NCBI RefSeq assembly: GCF_000970675.1
Contig: NZ_LAJA01000001.1
Span: forward strand, 558,001-622,000
Length of the DNA: 64,000 bases
Origin: Domibacillus tundrae
Lineage (GTDB): Bacteria > Bacillota > Bacilli > Bacillales > Domibacillaceae
Direction: 5' to 3'
The notes under the pieces are model-generated. The model ran no database searches, was not told the DNA's origin, and saw only the letters and a list, made by a program, of their open reading frames with translations. A program made the translations under genes and the position numbers. Of the stretch, positions 47,428 to 56,523 are shown one piece after another (the stretch's first letter is position 1; each line of letters starts with the position of its first letter).

Positions 47428-47487
47428 GTGACATCAGGCTGTTGGCAAACGCTTGTTTTCAATCAGCCTCATGTCTCACTTTTTTTA
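47428..47487 (+). promoter_or_regulatory. Attenuator-like hairpin in the polX leader
   Basis: GTGACATCAGGCTG pairs with CAGCCTCATGTCTCAC (two single-base bulges) around a 22-base loop, followed at once by seven T and then the polX ribosome binding site. It has the form of a terminator placed in front of the gene it would control. No known leader class is recognised. Confidence 0.5.
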
Positions 47488-47505
47488 AAATCTGAGGTGA
47501 CGTGA

Positions 47506-49212
47506 ATGGTAAATAAAAAAGATATTATTCGATTGCTTGAAAAAATTGCGATTTACATGGAGTTAAAAGGAGACAACCCATTTAAAATATCCGCATTCCG
47601 AAAAGCGGCAGCAGCGCTTGAACAGGATGAACGCAGCCTTTCTGAGATTGATGACGTGACGAAATTATCGGGAATCGGAAAAGGAACTGCCGCTGTTATT
47701 ACAGAGTATATTGAAACGGGAGAATCGACGGTGCTGACAGAACTGTCTGGAGAAGTGCCTGAAGGGCTCATGGCACTTTTAGGACTGCCGGGTCTTGGCG
47801 GCAAGAAAATTGCCAAACTATATAAAGAACTTGGCATTACGAACATGATCGAATTAAAAACTGCGTGTGAAGAGAACCGCGTGCAGGCTCTTGCCGGATT
47901 TGGTGCGAAAACAGAAGAGAAAATTCTTGCGGCTGTTGAAAAGTCAGGCACGCAGCCGGACCGTCTGCCGATCATGTACGTACTGCCGATCGCAGAGCGT
48001 ATAGAAGGTTATTTGGACAGTCTAGCTGAAATTAACCGTTTTTCACGGGCAGGCAGCTTGCGTCGATTGCGTGAAACAGTAAAAGATCTCGATTTTATAG
48101 TAGCAACGGAGCAGCCGGAAAAAGTAAAAGAACATCTTCTTGCCATGCTGGATATAAAAGAAGTGATTGCCGCCGGTCCGACAAAAGTGTCAGTTATTAT
48201 TGAAGGAGACTTTGATTTATCGATTGACTTCCGGATTGTGTTGCCGGATCAGTTTGCCAGCGCACTCCACCATTTTACCGGCTCGAAAGACCATAACGTG
48301 AAAATTCGCCAAATTGCGAAAGAACGCAATGAGAAAGTAAGCGAATATGGGATTGAGCAGCCGGATGGAAGCGTTAAAACCTTTGACAGCGAAGAAGCAC
48401 TCTACCACCATCTGGGGCTTCCGTTTTTCCCGCCGGAAATTCGGGAAGACGGCACCGAGACAGATAAATATGAAGAAGGAACACTCGTTCAGCTCTCAAA
48501 CATAAAAGGTGATCTTCATATGCATACAGCCTGGTCGGATGGCGCGTTTTCTATTGAAGAAATGATTGAAGCGTGCCGTGCGCGCGGATATGAATATATG
48601 GCGATTACCGATCATTCCCAGTACTTGAAAGTGGCGAACGGATTGTCCATCGAACGGCTCATCCGCCAAAATGAAGAAATCAAGGAGTGGAATGCGAAAT
48701 TCAATGACATTGAGGTATTATCCGGAATTGAAATGGATATTTTACCGGATGGCACGCTCGATTATGAAGATGATGTGCTGAAACAGCTTGATTTTGTTAT
48801 CGCATCCATTCATTCAAGCTTTTCGCAGCCACAGGAGCAAATAATGGAGCGGCTTAAAACAGCGCTTTATAACCCATATGTGAAGCTCATTGCTCATCCG
48901 ACCGGGCGTATTATCGGCCGCCGGGATGGCTATCCGGTCAACATGGAGGAGCTCATTCGGCTCGCGGCAGAAACGAACACAGCCCTTGAGCTGAACGCAA
49001 ATCCATACCGGCTTGATTTATCTGCTGTTCATTTGAAAATGGCACAGGAAGCAGGCGCAAAAATTATGATCAATACAGATGCGCATGCGATCGAGCATCT
49101 TGAATTTATGGAAACAGGCGCAAGTGCGGGCAGAAAAGGATGGCTGCGGCCGGAGATGGTGATTAACACCTGGCCGAAAGACGAATTCCTTTCTTTTTTG
49201 CGCAGCATTTGA
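47506..49212 (+). CDS. polX: DNA polymerase/3'-5' exonuclease PolX
   Basis: 568 residues after GAGGTGACGTGA. Family X repair polymerase. N-terminal helix-hairpin-helix parts (about 1-130; LSGIGKGTAAVITEYI and GLPGLGGKKIAKLYKEL), polymerase fingers/palm (about 150-310; GSLRRLRETVKDLDFIVA holds catalytic aspartates), and a C-terminal PHP domain (about 335-568) with GDLHMHTAWSDG, ITDHSQY and INTDAHAIEHL, whose histidines bind manganese for the 3'-5' exonuclease. Followed by mutS2 after 24 bases. Confidence 0.95.
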   Translation: MVNKKDIIRLLEKIAIYMELKGDNPFKISAFRKAAAALEQDERSLSEIDDVTKLSGIGKGTAAVITEYIETGESTVLTELSGEVPEGLMALLGLPGLGGKKIAKLYKELGITNMIELKTACEENRVQALAGFGAKTEEKILAAVEKSGTQPDRLPIMYVLPIAERIEGYLDSLAEINRFSRAGSLRRLRETVKDLDFIVATEQPEKVKEHLLAMLDIKEVIAAGPTKVSVIIEGDFDLSIDFRIVLPDQFASALHHFTGSKDHNVKIRQIAKERNEKVSEYGIEQPDGSVKTFDSEEALYHHLGLPFFPPEIREDGTETDKYEEGTLVQLSNIKGDLHMHTAWSDGAFSIEEMIEACRARGYEYMAITDHSQYLKVANGLSIERLIRQNEEIKEWNAKFNDIEVLSGIEMDILPDGTLDYEDDVLKQLDFVIASIHSSFSQPQEQIMERLKTALYNPYVKLIAHPTGRIIGRRDGYPVNMEELIRLAAETNTALELNANPYRLDLSAVHLKMAQEAGAKIMINTDAHAIEHLEFMETGASAGRKGWLRPEMVINTWPKDEFLSFLRSI

Positions 49213-49236
49213 TGCCCTTAAAGGAGTCGAAACCAT

Positions 49237-51591
49237 TTGAACAAAAAAGTGCTTGCAACACTTGAATTTGATAAAATTATCGCAAAACTGGCCGGCCATG
49301 CTTCGTCTGAAGTCGGCCGGTCGTTTGCGGAAGAATTAAAGCCGTCGCATAATGCGGAGGAAGTGCAGCGCTGGCTTGATGAAACAGAAGAAGCGGCGGC
49401 TGTCATCCGGATTAAGGGAAATGTGCCGCTCGCCGGTATTTATGATATCCGTCCTCATGCCAAGCGGGCCCAAATCGGCGGTGTCTTAAGCGGCGTAGAA
49501 CTAATGCGGATCGCAAGCACCATTGGAGCGAGCCGTCACATTCGCAAATTTATTGAAGACGTTCGTTCGGAAGGGCAAGTGACGCTGCGCATTTTGCCGG
49601 AGAAAACAGCAGTCATTCCGGTATTGACAGACCTTGAGCACAAAATTAAACATACGGTAGATGAAAACGGACGTGTATTGGATTCAGCAAGTGATACATT
49701 GCGCCACATTCGTCACGGGATGCGGTCTGCTGAGTCACGGATCCGGTCAAAGCTTGAAAGCTTAACGCGCGGACAAAGCGCACAAAAAATGCTTTCAGAT
49801 GCGATTGTAACGATACGAAACGACCGGTATGTGGTTCCGGTTAAGCAGGAATATCGGTCTCATTACGGCGGGATCGTGCATGACCAGTCTTCCTCGGGTC
49901 AGACGCTGTTTATTGAACCGGCGTCTGTGGTGAGTTTAAACAATGAACTGCGCGAGCTGACAGTGAAAGAACAATATGAAGTCGAAAAGATTTTACGTGA
50001 TTTGTCAGCGGAAACGGCTGAACATGCGCCGGGCTTGTTCACGATGACGAAGATGCTCTCAGAAATCGACTTTATTTTTACAAAAGGAAAATTTGCCCGC
50101 TCCATGAATGCGACAAAGCCGCTTATTAATGAAGATGGGTATATTCATTATATTCAAGCGCGCCACCCCCTGCTGCCGGCAGATGAAGCAGTAGCGAGCG
50201 ACATTGAAATTGGCAAAGACTATACGGCTATCGTCATTACCGGGCCGAATACCGGGGGGAAAACTGTCACCCTGAAAACGACTGGTCTTTCGGTTCTTAT
50301 GGCGCAGTCCGGCTTATTTATCCCGGCCGAGGACGGGTCGGAAACGGCGATTTTTCAATCGGTATTCGCCGACATTGGCGATGAGCAGTCGATTGAACAA
50401 AATTTAAGTACGTTCTCTTCCCATATGGTGAATATTGCCGGCATTTTAAAAGAAATCGACCATGAAAGCCTTGTCTTATTTGACGAGCTTGGTTCAGGAA
50501 CTGATCCGCAGGAAGGCTCGGCGCTGGCGATCTCGATCTTGGATGAAGTGATTGCACGTGGCGCCCGCATTATCGCGACAACGCACTATCCAGAACTAAA
50601 AGCATACGGATACAATCGAGAAAGTGTTATTAATGCGAGTGTAGAGTTTGACGTCGAAACGCTCAGCCCAACGTACCGATTGCTAATTGGCATTCCGGGC
50701 CGAAGCAACGCGTTTGAAATTTCAAAACGGATCGGCCTTGATCCGGAGATTATTGAAAATGCCCGAAACATGATCAGCGCAGATTCACATGAAGTTGACA
50801 ACATGATTGCGGCACTCGATTCAAGCCGCAGACAAGCGGAACAACATGAACAAGAAACACGTGAGTATTTGCGTGATACGGAAAAGCTGCACCGGGATTT
50901 GCAAAAAGAAGTGATTGCCTACCATGAGCAAAAAGAAAAAATGGAAGAAAAGGCTCGTGCCGAAGCTGCAGAAATTGTTGGAAAAGCGCGGGTGGAAGCA
51001 GAAGAAGTGATGAGAGAGCTGCGCGCCCTCCGCCTGGCCGGTGGGGCGGGCGTAAAAGAGCATGAGCTTATTGAAGCAAGAAAAAGGCTGGAAAGCGCAG
51101 TGCCAGAGCAGAAAACGAAAAAACCAGTCATTGAATCTGCGAAGCGGCAATGGAAGCCAGGTGACGAAGTAAAAGTGATCAGCTTTGGCCAAAAAGGCAG
51201 CATTATTGAAAAAGCGGCCGGCGATGAATGGGTCGTGCAAATGGGTATCATTAAAATGAAAGTAGCAGAACCCGACATGCAATTTGTAAAATCGGAGAAA
51301 AAGAAAGAACCGAAGCCAATTGCGACGATTCGCGGCAAAGATTTTCATGTTTCATCTGAACTTGATCTACGCGGTGAACGGTATGAAGACGCGCTGAAGC
51401 GGGTTGAAAAGTATTTGGACGACGCACTTTTAGCTGGTTATCATCAAGTATCGATCATTCACGGAAAAGGTACGGGCGCTCTCATGAAAGGCGTGCGCGG
51501 TTATTTAACAAAACATCGGATGGTGAAAAATATTCGATTTGGCGGGTCTGGCGAGGGCGGCCTTGGCGTCACAATCGCTGAACTGAAATAA
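49237..51591 (+). CDS. mutSB: MutS2 (endonuclease MutSB)
   Basis: 784 residues, TTG start after AAAGGAGTCG. ATPase domain with Walker A GPNTGGKTVTLKT (about 332-344) and Walker B LVLFDELGSGTDPQEGSAL (about 410-428), preceded by the MutS core helices. A coiled-coil stretch (about 520-615) leads to a C-terminal Smr nuclease domain (about 700-784; LDLRGERYEDAL, IIHGKGTGAL). No mismatch-recognition domain, as usual for MutS2. In B. subtilis MutS2 works on collided ribosomes and/or recombination. It forms a unit with polX and yshE. Confidence 0.95.
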   Translation: MNKKVLATLEFDKIIAKLAGHASSEVGRSFAEELKPSHNAEEVQRWLDETEEAAAVIRIKGNVPLAGIYDIRPHAKRAQIGGVLSGVELMRIASTIGASRHIRKFIEDVRSEGQVTLRILPEKTAVIPVLTDLEHKIKHTVDENGRVLDSASDTLRHIRHGMRSAESRIRSKLESLTRGQSAQKMLSDAIVTIRNDRYVVPVKQEYRSHYGGIVHDQSSSGQTLFIEPASVVSLNNELRELTVKEQYEVEKILRDLSAETAEHAPGLFTMTKMLSEIDFIFTKGKFARSMNATKPLINEDGYIHYIQARHPLLPADEAVASDIEIGKDYTAIVITGPNTGGKTVTLKTTGLSVLMAQSGLFIPAEDGSETAIFQSVFADIGDEQSIEQNLSTFSSHMVNIAGILKEIDHESLVLFDELGSGTDPQEGSALAISILDEVIARGARIIATTHYPELKAYGYNRESVINASVEFDVETLSPTYRLLIGIPGRSNAFEISKRIGLDPEIIENARNMISADSHEVDNMIAALDSSRRQAEQHEQETREYLRDTEKLHRDLQKEVIAYHEQKEKMEEKARAEAAEIVGKARVEAEEVMRELRALRLAGGAGVKEHELIEARKRLESAVPEQKTKKPVIESAKRQWKPGDEVKVISFGQKGSIIEKAAGDEWVVQMGIIKMKVAEPDMQFVKSEKKKEPKPIATIRGKDFHVSSELDLRGERYEDALKRVEKYLDDALLAGYHQVSIIHGKGTGALMKGVRGYLTKHRMVKNIRFGGSGEGGLGVTIAELK

Positions 51592-51603
51592 GGGGGCCTA
51601 GTT

Positions 51604-52011
51604 ATGACAGGTTTCTGGGAAAATCAATACGTGCAGCTGGCCGGCTATTACAGCGTTGCGACGATCTGCATTATTATGTGTTTGGCTGTCTTTGAACTGG
51701 TGACATCGTACCGAAACTGGGAGGAAATTAAAAATGGCAACATGGCGGTCGCGATGGCAACCGGCGGCAAAATATTTGGCATTGCGAACGTATTCCGCCA
51801 TTCAATCTTGCACAATGATTCAGTTTTAACAATGGCGGGATGGGGCATCTTCGGCTTTATTCTGCTGTTAACCGGCTATTTTATGTTTGAGTTTCTCACC
51901 CCGAGCTTTAATGTCGATAAAGAAATAGAGCGGGACAACCGTGCCGTCGGTTTTATTTCATTCGTTATTTCAGCAGGGCTGTCCTATATGATCGGTGCTG
52001 CTTTGTTGTAA
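51604..52011 (+). CDS. yshE: DUF350 family membrane protein YshE
   Basis: 135 residues, four membrane helices (about 13-31, 48-66, 77-97, 113-134). The pairs of segments, with the conserved EIKNGNMAVAMATGGKIFGIANVFR stretch between them, mark DUF350. Same place as in B. subtilis, between mutSB and lcfA. Function unknown. GGGGCC-type site before the ATG. Confidence 0.85.
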   Translation: MTGFWENQYVQLAGYYSVATICIIMCLAVFELVTSYRNWEEIKNGNMAVAMATGGKIFGIANVFRHSILHNDSVLTMAGWGIFGFILLLTGYFMFEFLTPSFNVDKEIERDNRAVGFISFVISAGLSYMIGAALL

Positions 52012-52030
52012 AGAAAAGAGGAACGTAAGT

Positions 52031-52114
52031 ATGGAAACTTTGGCAAAAGTATTAATCGGCTTTTGTGCGGCTTTTTTAATTATTGGCGTGATTTATATGG
52101 TCATGAATGGATGA
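52031..52114 (+). CDS. Small single-helix membrane peptide (27 residues)
   Basis: ATG at 52031, with AGAGG about ten bases upstream, 19 bases after the yshE stop. It encodes METLAKVLIGFCAAFLII plus GVIYMVMNG: a polar start, one hydrophobic helix of about 20 residues with a glycine/alanine face, and a short polar end. The strong terminator after it supports its being the last gene of the mutSB-yshE unit. No family is recognised; function unknown. Confidence 0.5.
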   Translation: METLAKVLIGFCAAFLIIGVIYMVMNG

Positions 52115-52124
52115 AAAACCGCGC

Positions 52125-52166
52125 AAGCATCTGGACCTGTATTTTGCAGGCCCGGATGCTTTTTTC
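52125..52166 (+). terminator. Terminator before lcfA
   Basis: AAGCATCTGGACCTG / CAGGCCCGGATGCTT stem with six T. Confidence 0.85.
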
Positions 52167-52171
52167 TTTTC

Positions 52172-52200
52172 TTGAAAAATGAATCATTATTCACTATACT
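52172..52200 (+). promoter_or_regulatory. lcfA promoter with FadR site in the spacer
   Basis: TTGAAA (52172-52177), 17-base spacer, TATACT (52195-52200). AATGAATCATTATTCACT (52178-52195) fills the spacer and differs at three positions from the perfect FadR palindromes at 53985 and 62793. FadR bound here would block RNA polymerase; long-chain acyl-CoA releases it. Confidence 0.75.
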
Positions 52201-52240
52201 AGAAGTAGTACGAATTCTTCTCACAAAGGGGTGGATGAAG

Positions 52241-53929
52241 ATGTCTGAAAAACCGTGGCTTGCTCATTATCCAAAAGAAATTCCTGAAACACTCTCGTAT
52301 CCGGATCAGCCGCTGCCATTGTTTTTAACGAAAGCCGCTGCCGAGTATGGGGACAAAACAGCGATTCAGTTTCTCGGCAAAGAACTGTCCTACAAAGAGC
52401 TGCATGAATCTGCATTGAAACTGGCGGCCTATTTAAAAAAATTGGGGATTCAAAAAGGAGACCGCGTGGCCATCATGCTGCCAAATACACCGCAGGCGGT
52501 CATCAGCTTTTACGGTGTTTTATATGCCGGGGCAATTGTTGTCCAGTTTAACCCGCTTTATAAAGAACGGGAAATAGAGTACCAGTTGAAAGACTGTGGC
52601 GCAAAAATGATGATTGTCCTCGATCTGCTTTACCCGCGTATTCAGAAAATCATTCGGAACACAAACTTAGAACATGTGATTGTAACCGCTATCAAAGATT
52701 ATCTGCCATTCCCGAAAAACATCATTTATCCATTTGTTCAAAAAAAGCAAAGCGGTCTTGTTGTCCACATTGAAAATCGAAACAAAAATCACCTTTTCAC
52801 GAAGATTATGGAAGAAACGGCTGTGAATGAAGAAGCGCTCCAAATGGATGTGGAAAATGATCCAGCCGTTCTACAGTATACTGGCGGCACGACGGGTTTT
52901 CCAAAGGGCGTCATTTTAACGCATAAAAATCTTGTAGCGAACGCTTCGATGTGCAGCGCTTGGATGTACAAATATCGTCCCGGCGAAGAAACCCTGCTCG
53001 GTGTCATTCCATTTTTCCATGTATACGGCATGACAACCGTTATGATCTTAGGTGTCATGCAAGGCTATAAAATGGTGCTGCTGCCGAAGTTTGATGTGAA
53101 AACGACGTTAAAAACAATTCAAAAACAAAAGCCAACCATTTTTCCAGGTGCCCCGACGATTTACATCGGCTTGTTAAATGATCCGAATATTAGCAAATAT
53201 GATTTGTCATCCATCGATGCGTGTATTAGCGGCTCCGCACCACTGCCGGTGGAGGTGCAGCAAAAATTTGAACAGGTAACAGGTGGAAAACTGGTTGAAG
53301 GATACGGCTTGACAGAAACATCACCTGTGACACATGCGAATTTCATTTGGGGTAATCGTATTAAAGGGAGTGTTGGCGTTCCGTGGCCGGATACAGATGC
53401 GGTCATTTTATCGATGGAGACGGGAAAGCCAGTGGAGAAGACGGGTGAAAAAGGAGAAATTGCTGTTAGGGGACCACAAGTGATGAAAGGCTATTGGAAC
53501 CGTCCGGAAGAAACGGAGCAGTCATTTAAAGATGGCTGGTTTTTAACGGGAGATATCGGCTACATGGATGAAGAAGGACATTTTTATATCGTTGACCGAA
53601 AAAAAGACATGATTATTGCAGGCGGCTTCAACATTTATCCGCGTGATGTTGAGGAAATATTATATGAACACGATGCAATCCAGGAAGCAGTTGTTGTCGG
53701 TGTTCCTGACCCGTACCGCGGTGAAACGGTCAAGGCATTTATTGTCTTAAAAGAAGGGCGGCACGTAACGGAAAAAGATCTTGACGACTATTGCCGTACG
53801 CATTTAGCGGCATTTAAAGTTCCGCGCATTTATGAGTTCCGTGAAGAACTGCCAAAAACAGCTGTCGGGAAAATCCTGCGGCGCGTACTTATTGATGAAG
53901 AAAAACAAAAAGCCGAAAAAATAAGTTGA
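52241..53929 (+). CDS. lcfA: Long-chain fatty acid-CoA ligase
   Basis: 562 residues from ATG at 52241, six bases after AAAGGGGTGG; earlier ATGs overlap that site. It activates fatty acids to acyl-CoA for beta-oxidation. AMP-binding superfamily: P-loop-like LQYTGGTTGFPKGV (about 208-221), VEGYGLTETSPV (about 350-361), GWFLTGDIGYMDEEGHF (about 430-446) and the C-terminal lysine in TAVGKILRRVL. Starts the fad block, followed by fadR. Confidence 0.94.
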   Translation: MSEKPWLAHYPKEIPETLSYPDQPLPLFLTKAAAEYGDKTAIQFLGKELSYKELHESALKLAAYLKKLGIQKGDRVAIMLPNTPQAVISFYGVLYAGAIVVQFNPLYKEREIEYQLKDCGAKMMIVLDLLYPRIQKIIRNTNLEHVIVTAIKDYLPFPKNIIYPFVQKKQSGLVVHIENRNKNHLFTKIMEETAVNEEALQMDVENDPAVLQYTGGTTGFPKGVILTHKNLVANASMCSAWMYKYRPGEETLLGVIPFFHVYGMTTVMILGVMQGYKMVLLPKFDVKTTLKTIQKQKPTIFPGAPTIYIGLLNDPNISKYDLSSIDACISGSAPLPVEVQQKFEQVTGGKLVEGYGLTETSPVTHANFIWGNRIKGSVGVPWPDTDAVILSMETGKPVEKTGEKGEIAVRGPQVMKGYWNRPEETEQSFKDGWFLTGDIGYMDEEGHFYIVDRKKDMIIAGGFNIYPRDVEEILYEHDAIQEAVVVGVPDPYRGETVKAFIVLKEGRHVTEKDLDDYCRTHLAAFKVPRIYEFREELPKTAVGKILRRVLIDEEKQKAEKIS

Positions 53930-53946
53930 TGGAATAGGCAGCCTGC

Positions 53947-54002
53947 TTGACGAAATCAATAAATGAAGGTAAGATAAGTGCATGAATGAATGATCATTCA
54001 TT
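53947..54002 (+). promoter_or_regulatory. fadR-etfBA promoter with perfect FadR palindrome
   Basis: TTGACG (53947-53952), 17-base spacer, TAAGAT (53970-53975). AATGAATGATCATTCATT (53985-54002) is a perfect palindrome over the start point, so FadR represses its own gene and etfBA. The pattern matches the B. subtilis FadR site TGAATGAN-TNNTCATTCA. Confidence 0.85.
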
Positions 54003-54031
54003 ATTGATTTTACAGGAAGGCGGCTTGTTTT

Positions 54032-54625
54032 ATGAAAAAGAATAAACCAAAATACCATCAAATCATCGATGCCGCTGTTATCGCAATTGCTGAAAACGGC
54101 TACCACCAGGCGCAAGTGTCGAAAATAGCCCGACAGGCCGGTGTGGCAGATGGAACCATCTACTTATATTTTAAAAATAAAGAAGATATTTTAATTTCAT
54201 TATTTCAAGAAAAAATGGGTACATTCGTAGCAAAAACATCCGAAAGCATTCAAGCGAAACAAACGGCAGCTGAGCAGCTTGAACTACTTGTACAAAACCA
54301 CTTTACACTTTTGAAAGAAGATCCGCATTTGGCAGTCGTCACACAGCTTGAACTGCGTCAGTCAAATAAGGAGCTTCGTCTGAAAATCAATGAGGTGCTA
54401 AAAGAATATTTGCTGCTGATTGATCAGATTTTGCAAACGGGTGTTGAAAATAGGGAATTCAATGATGGACTGAATATCCGGCTTGCCCGGCAGATGATTT
54501 TCGGGACGCTGGATGAAATGATTACAACATGGATCATGAATGATCAAAAATATGATTTAGCCGCATCAGCGGGCGACGTCACAAAAATGCTGCTGAACGG
54601 ATTTTCTGGCAAGGTAAGTGTCTGA
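54032..54625 (+). CDS. fadR: TetR-family fatty acid degradation regulator FadR
   Basis: 197 residues. N-terminal TetR helix-turn-helix (about 1-50; AIAENGYHQAQVSKIARQAG and GTIYLYFKNKEDIL) and a helical ligand domain with LLLIDQILQTGVENREFNDG near residues 128-148, as in the acyl-CoA-binding FadR/YsiA of B. subtilis. AGGAAGGCGG precedes the ATG. Downstream etfB starts 20 bases on: the fadB (enoyl-CoA hydratase) gene that sits here in B. subtilis is absent. Confidence 0.92.
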   Translation: MKKNKPKYHQIIDAAVIAIAENGYHQAQVSKIARQAGVADGTIYLYFKNKEDILISLFQEKMGTFVAKTSESIQAKQTAAEQLELLVQNHFTLLKEDPHLAVVTQLELRQSNKELRLKINEVLKEYLLLIDQILQTGVENREFNDGLNIRLARQMIFGTLDEMITTWIMNDQKYDLAASAGDVTKMLLNGFSGKVSV

Positions 54626-54645
54626 ACAAATGGGGAGGGAATCAA

Positions 54646-55419
54646 ATGAACTTGTATGTATTGCTGAAAAGAACATTTGACACAGAGGAAAAAATTTCGA
54701 TTTCAGGCGGGCGCATTCAAGAGGATGGAGCCGAATTTATTATTAATCCGTACGATGAATACGCCGTAGAAGAAGCCATCCAGCTTCGTGATGAGCATGG
54801 CGGTGAAGTGACAGTTATTACAGTCGGCAGCGATGAATCCGAAAAGCAGCTGCGGACCGCACTTGCAATGGGGGCAGATAAAGCGGTTCTGATTAATTCA
54901 GAGGAAGACCTTGATGAAGGGGATCAATACACAACCGCTAAAATTTTGACCCAGTATTTAAAAGACAAAGAAGTGGATTTGATTTTAGCTGGGAATGTCG
55001 CTATAGATGGCGGAAGCGGCCAGGTTGGTCCGCGAGTGGCAGAGGGTCTCGGTATTCCATATGTAACGACTATAACAGACATTGAGGTGAATGGATCTGA
55101 TGTATCGATTACGCGGGATGTAGAAGGCGACTCGGAAAAAATCAGTACATCATTGCCGCTTCTAGTTACTTGCCAGCAGGGATTGAATGAACCACGCTAT
55201 CCTTCATTGCCAGGCATTATGAAAGCGAAGAAAAAGCCGCTGGAGGAACTGGAACTGGATGATTTGGATTTAGAGGAAGCTGATGTAGCGTCAAAAACGA
55301 AAACAATTGATATTTTTATGCCCCCTGAAAAAGCAGCCGGCCGTGTGCTTGAAGGGGACTTATCCGATCAAGTAAAAGAACTGGCTGGACTGCTCCGTTC
55401 TGAAGCAAAAGTCATTTGA
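54646..55419 (+). CDS. etfB: Electron transfer flavoprotein subunit beta
   Basis: 257 residues. With EtfA it takes electrons from acyl-CoA dehydrogenases. Start MNLYVLLKRTFDTEE; AMP-binding DLILAGNVAIDGGSGQVGPR (about 105-124); the recognition loop GLNEPRYPSLPGIMKAKKKP (about 183-202) that docks partner dehydrogenases. GGGGAGGGAATCAA precedes the ATG. In the FadR-controlled unit. Confidence 0.95.
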   Translation: MNLYVLLKRTFDTEEKISISGGRIQEDGAEFIINPYDEYAVEEAIQLRDEHGGEVTVITVGSDESEKQLRTALAMGADKAVLINSEEDLDEGDQYTTAKILTQYLKDKEVDLILAGNVAIDGGSGQVGPRVAEGLGIPYVTTITDIEVNGSDVSITRDVEGDSEKISTSLPLLVTCQQGLNEPRYPSLPGIMKAKKKPLEELELDDLDLEEADVASKTKTIDIFMPPEKAAGRVLEGDLSDQVKELAGLLRSEAKVI

Positions 55420-55440
55420 TTTTTTATAGGGGGGATTATC

Positions 55441-56421
55441 ATGTCAAGAAAAGTAATTGTACTTGGAGAAACACGTGAAGGACAGCTCCGCAACGTGTCG
55501 TTTGAAGCCATTGCAGCAGGAAAAACAGCTGCTCAGGGCGGTGAAGTACTTGGCGTGCTGATTGGCGATTCCGTCCAGTCACTCGCCCAGGAAATGATTC
55601 AATACGGAGCAGACCGTGTGCTGACTGTAGAAAATGAAAAGCTCGGTCACTATACATCCGATGGGTTTGCCCAAGCGCTGCTGGCGGTCATCGAACAAGA
55701 ACAGCCAGATGGGATTTTGTTTGGACATACAGCTCTTGGAAAAGATTTATCCCCAAAAATAGCAGCAAAACTTGGCACCGGCCTCATTTCTGATGCGACA
55801 TCAATTAGTGAAGAAAATGGGGATGTTCTTTTTACCCGGCCTATTTATTCCGGCAAAGCATTTGAAAAAATCATGGTGGAAGACGGTCTTTTGTTTGCGA
55901 CTATCCGTCCGAATAACATTGAGCCGCTTCAAAAAGATGACACTCGTTCCGGTGATGTTTCTTCTGTATCCGCTTCCATATCGGATTTGCGCACGATCAT
56001 TCAAGATGTCGTTCGCAAATCAACAGATGGAGTCGACTTATCCGAAGCGAAAGTGATCATTGCCGGCGGGCGCGGCGTGAAAAGTGGAGAAGGATTTCAG
56101 CCGTTAAAAGAATTGGCCAATGTGCTTGGCGGCGCAGTTGGAGCCTCACGAGGCGCGTGTGACGCGGACTACTGTGATTATTCCCTGCAAATTGGCCAGA
56201 CCGGCAAAGTTGTCACGCCAGATTTGTATATTGCATGTGGCATTTCCGGCGCCATTCAGCATTTAGCAGGGATGTCTAATTCAAAAGTCATTGTTGCCAT
56301 TAATAAAGATCCGGAAGCGGAGATTTTTAAAGTGGCGGATTATGGCATAGTCGGGGACTTATTTGAAGTGGTACCGATGCTGACAGAAGAATTTAAAAAA
56401 GTAAAAGCGGGCAGCCTCTAA
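55441..56421 (+). CDS. etfA: Electron transfer flavoprotein subunit alpha
   Basis: 326 residues. Holds FAD between the two subunits. The FAD-binding C-terminal domain (about 195-320) shows IIAGGRGVKSGEGFQPLKEL, GGAVGASRGACDADYC, QIGQTGKVVTPDLYIACGIS and INKDPEAEIFKVADYGIVGD. GGGGGGATTATC precedes the ATG. Ends in a strong terminator before trxA. Confidence 0.96.
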   Translation: MSRKVIVLGETREGQLRNVSFEAIAAGKTAAQGGEVLGVLIGDSVQSLAQEMIQYGADRVLTVENEKLGHYTSDGFAQALLAVIEQEQPDGILFGHTALGKDLSPKIAAKLGTGLISDATSISEENGDVLFTRPIYSGKAFEKIMVEDGLLFATIRPNNIEPLQKDDTRSGDVSSVSASISDLRTIIQDVVRKSTDGVDLSEAKVIIAGGRGVKSGEGFQPLKELANVLGGAVGASRGACDADYCDYSLQIGQTGKVVTPDLYIACGISGAIQHLAGMSNSKVIVAINKDPEAEIFKVADYGIVGDLFEVVPMLTEEFKKVKAGSL

Positions 56422-56439
56422 GTTTGAGGCTGTTTTTTT
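56412..56439 (+). terminator. Terminator after etfA
   Basis: CAGCCTC / GAGGCTG stem (part of the etfA 3' end) then seven T. Confidence 0.85.
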
Positions 56440-56523
56440 AGTGGATAAGCAAAATAATAGCTAACGCAAAAAAACGGTGATATACTTTCCATATGATTTA
56501 GAAACTTTAGGAGGTATTTATAC

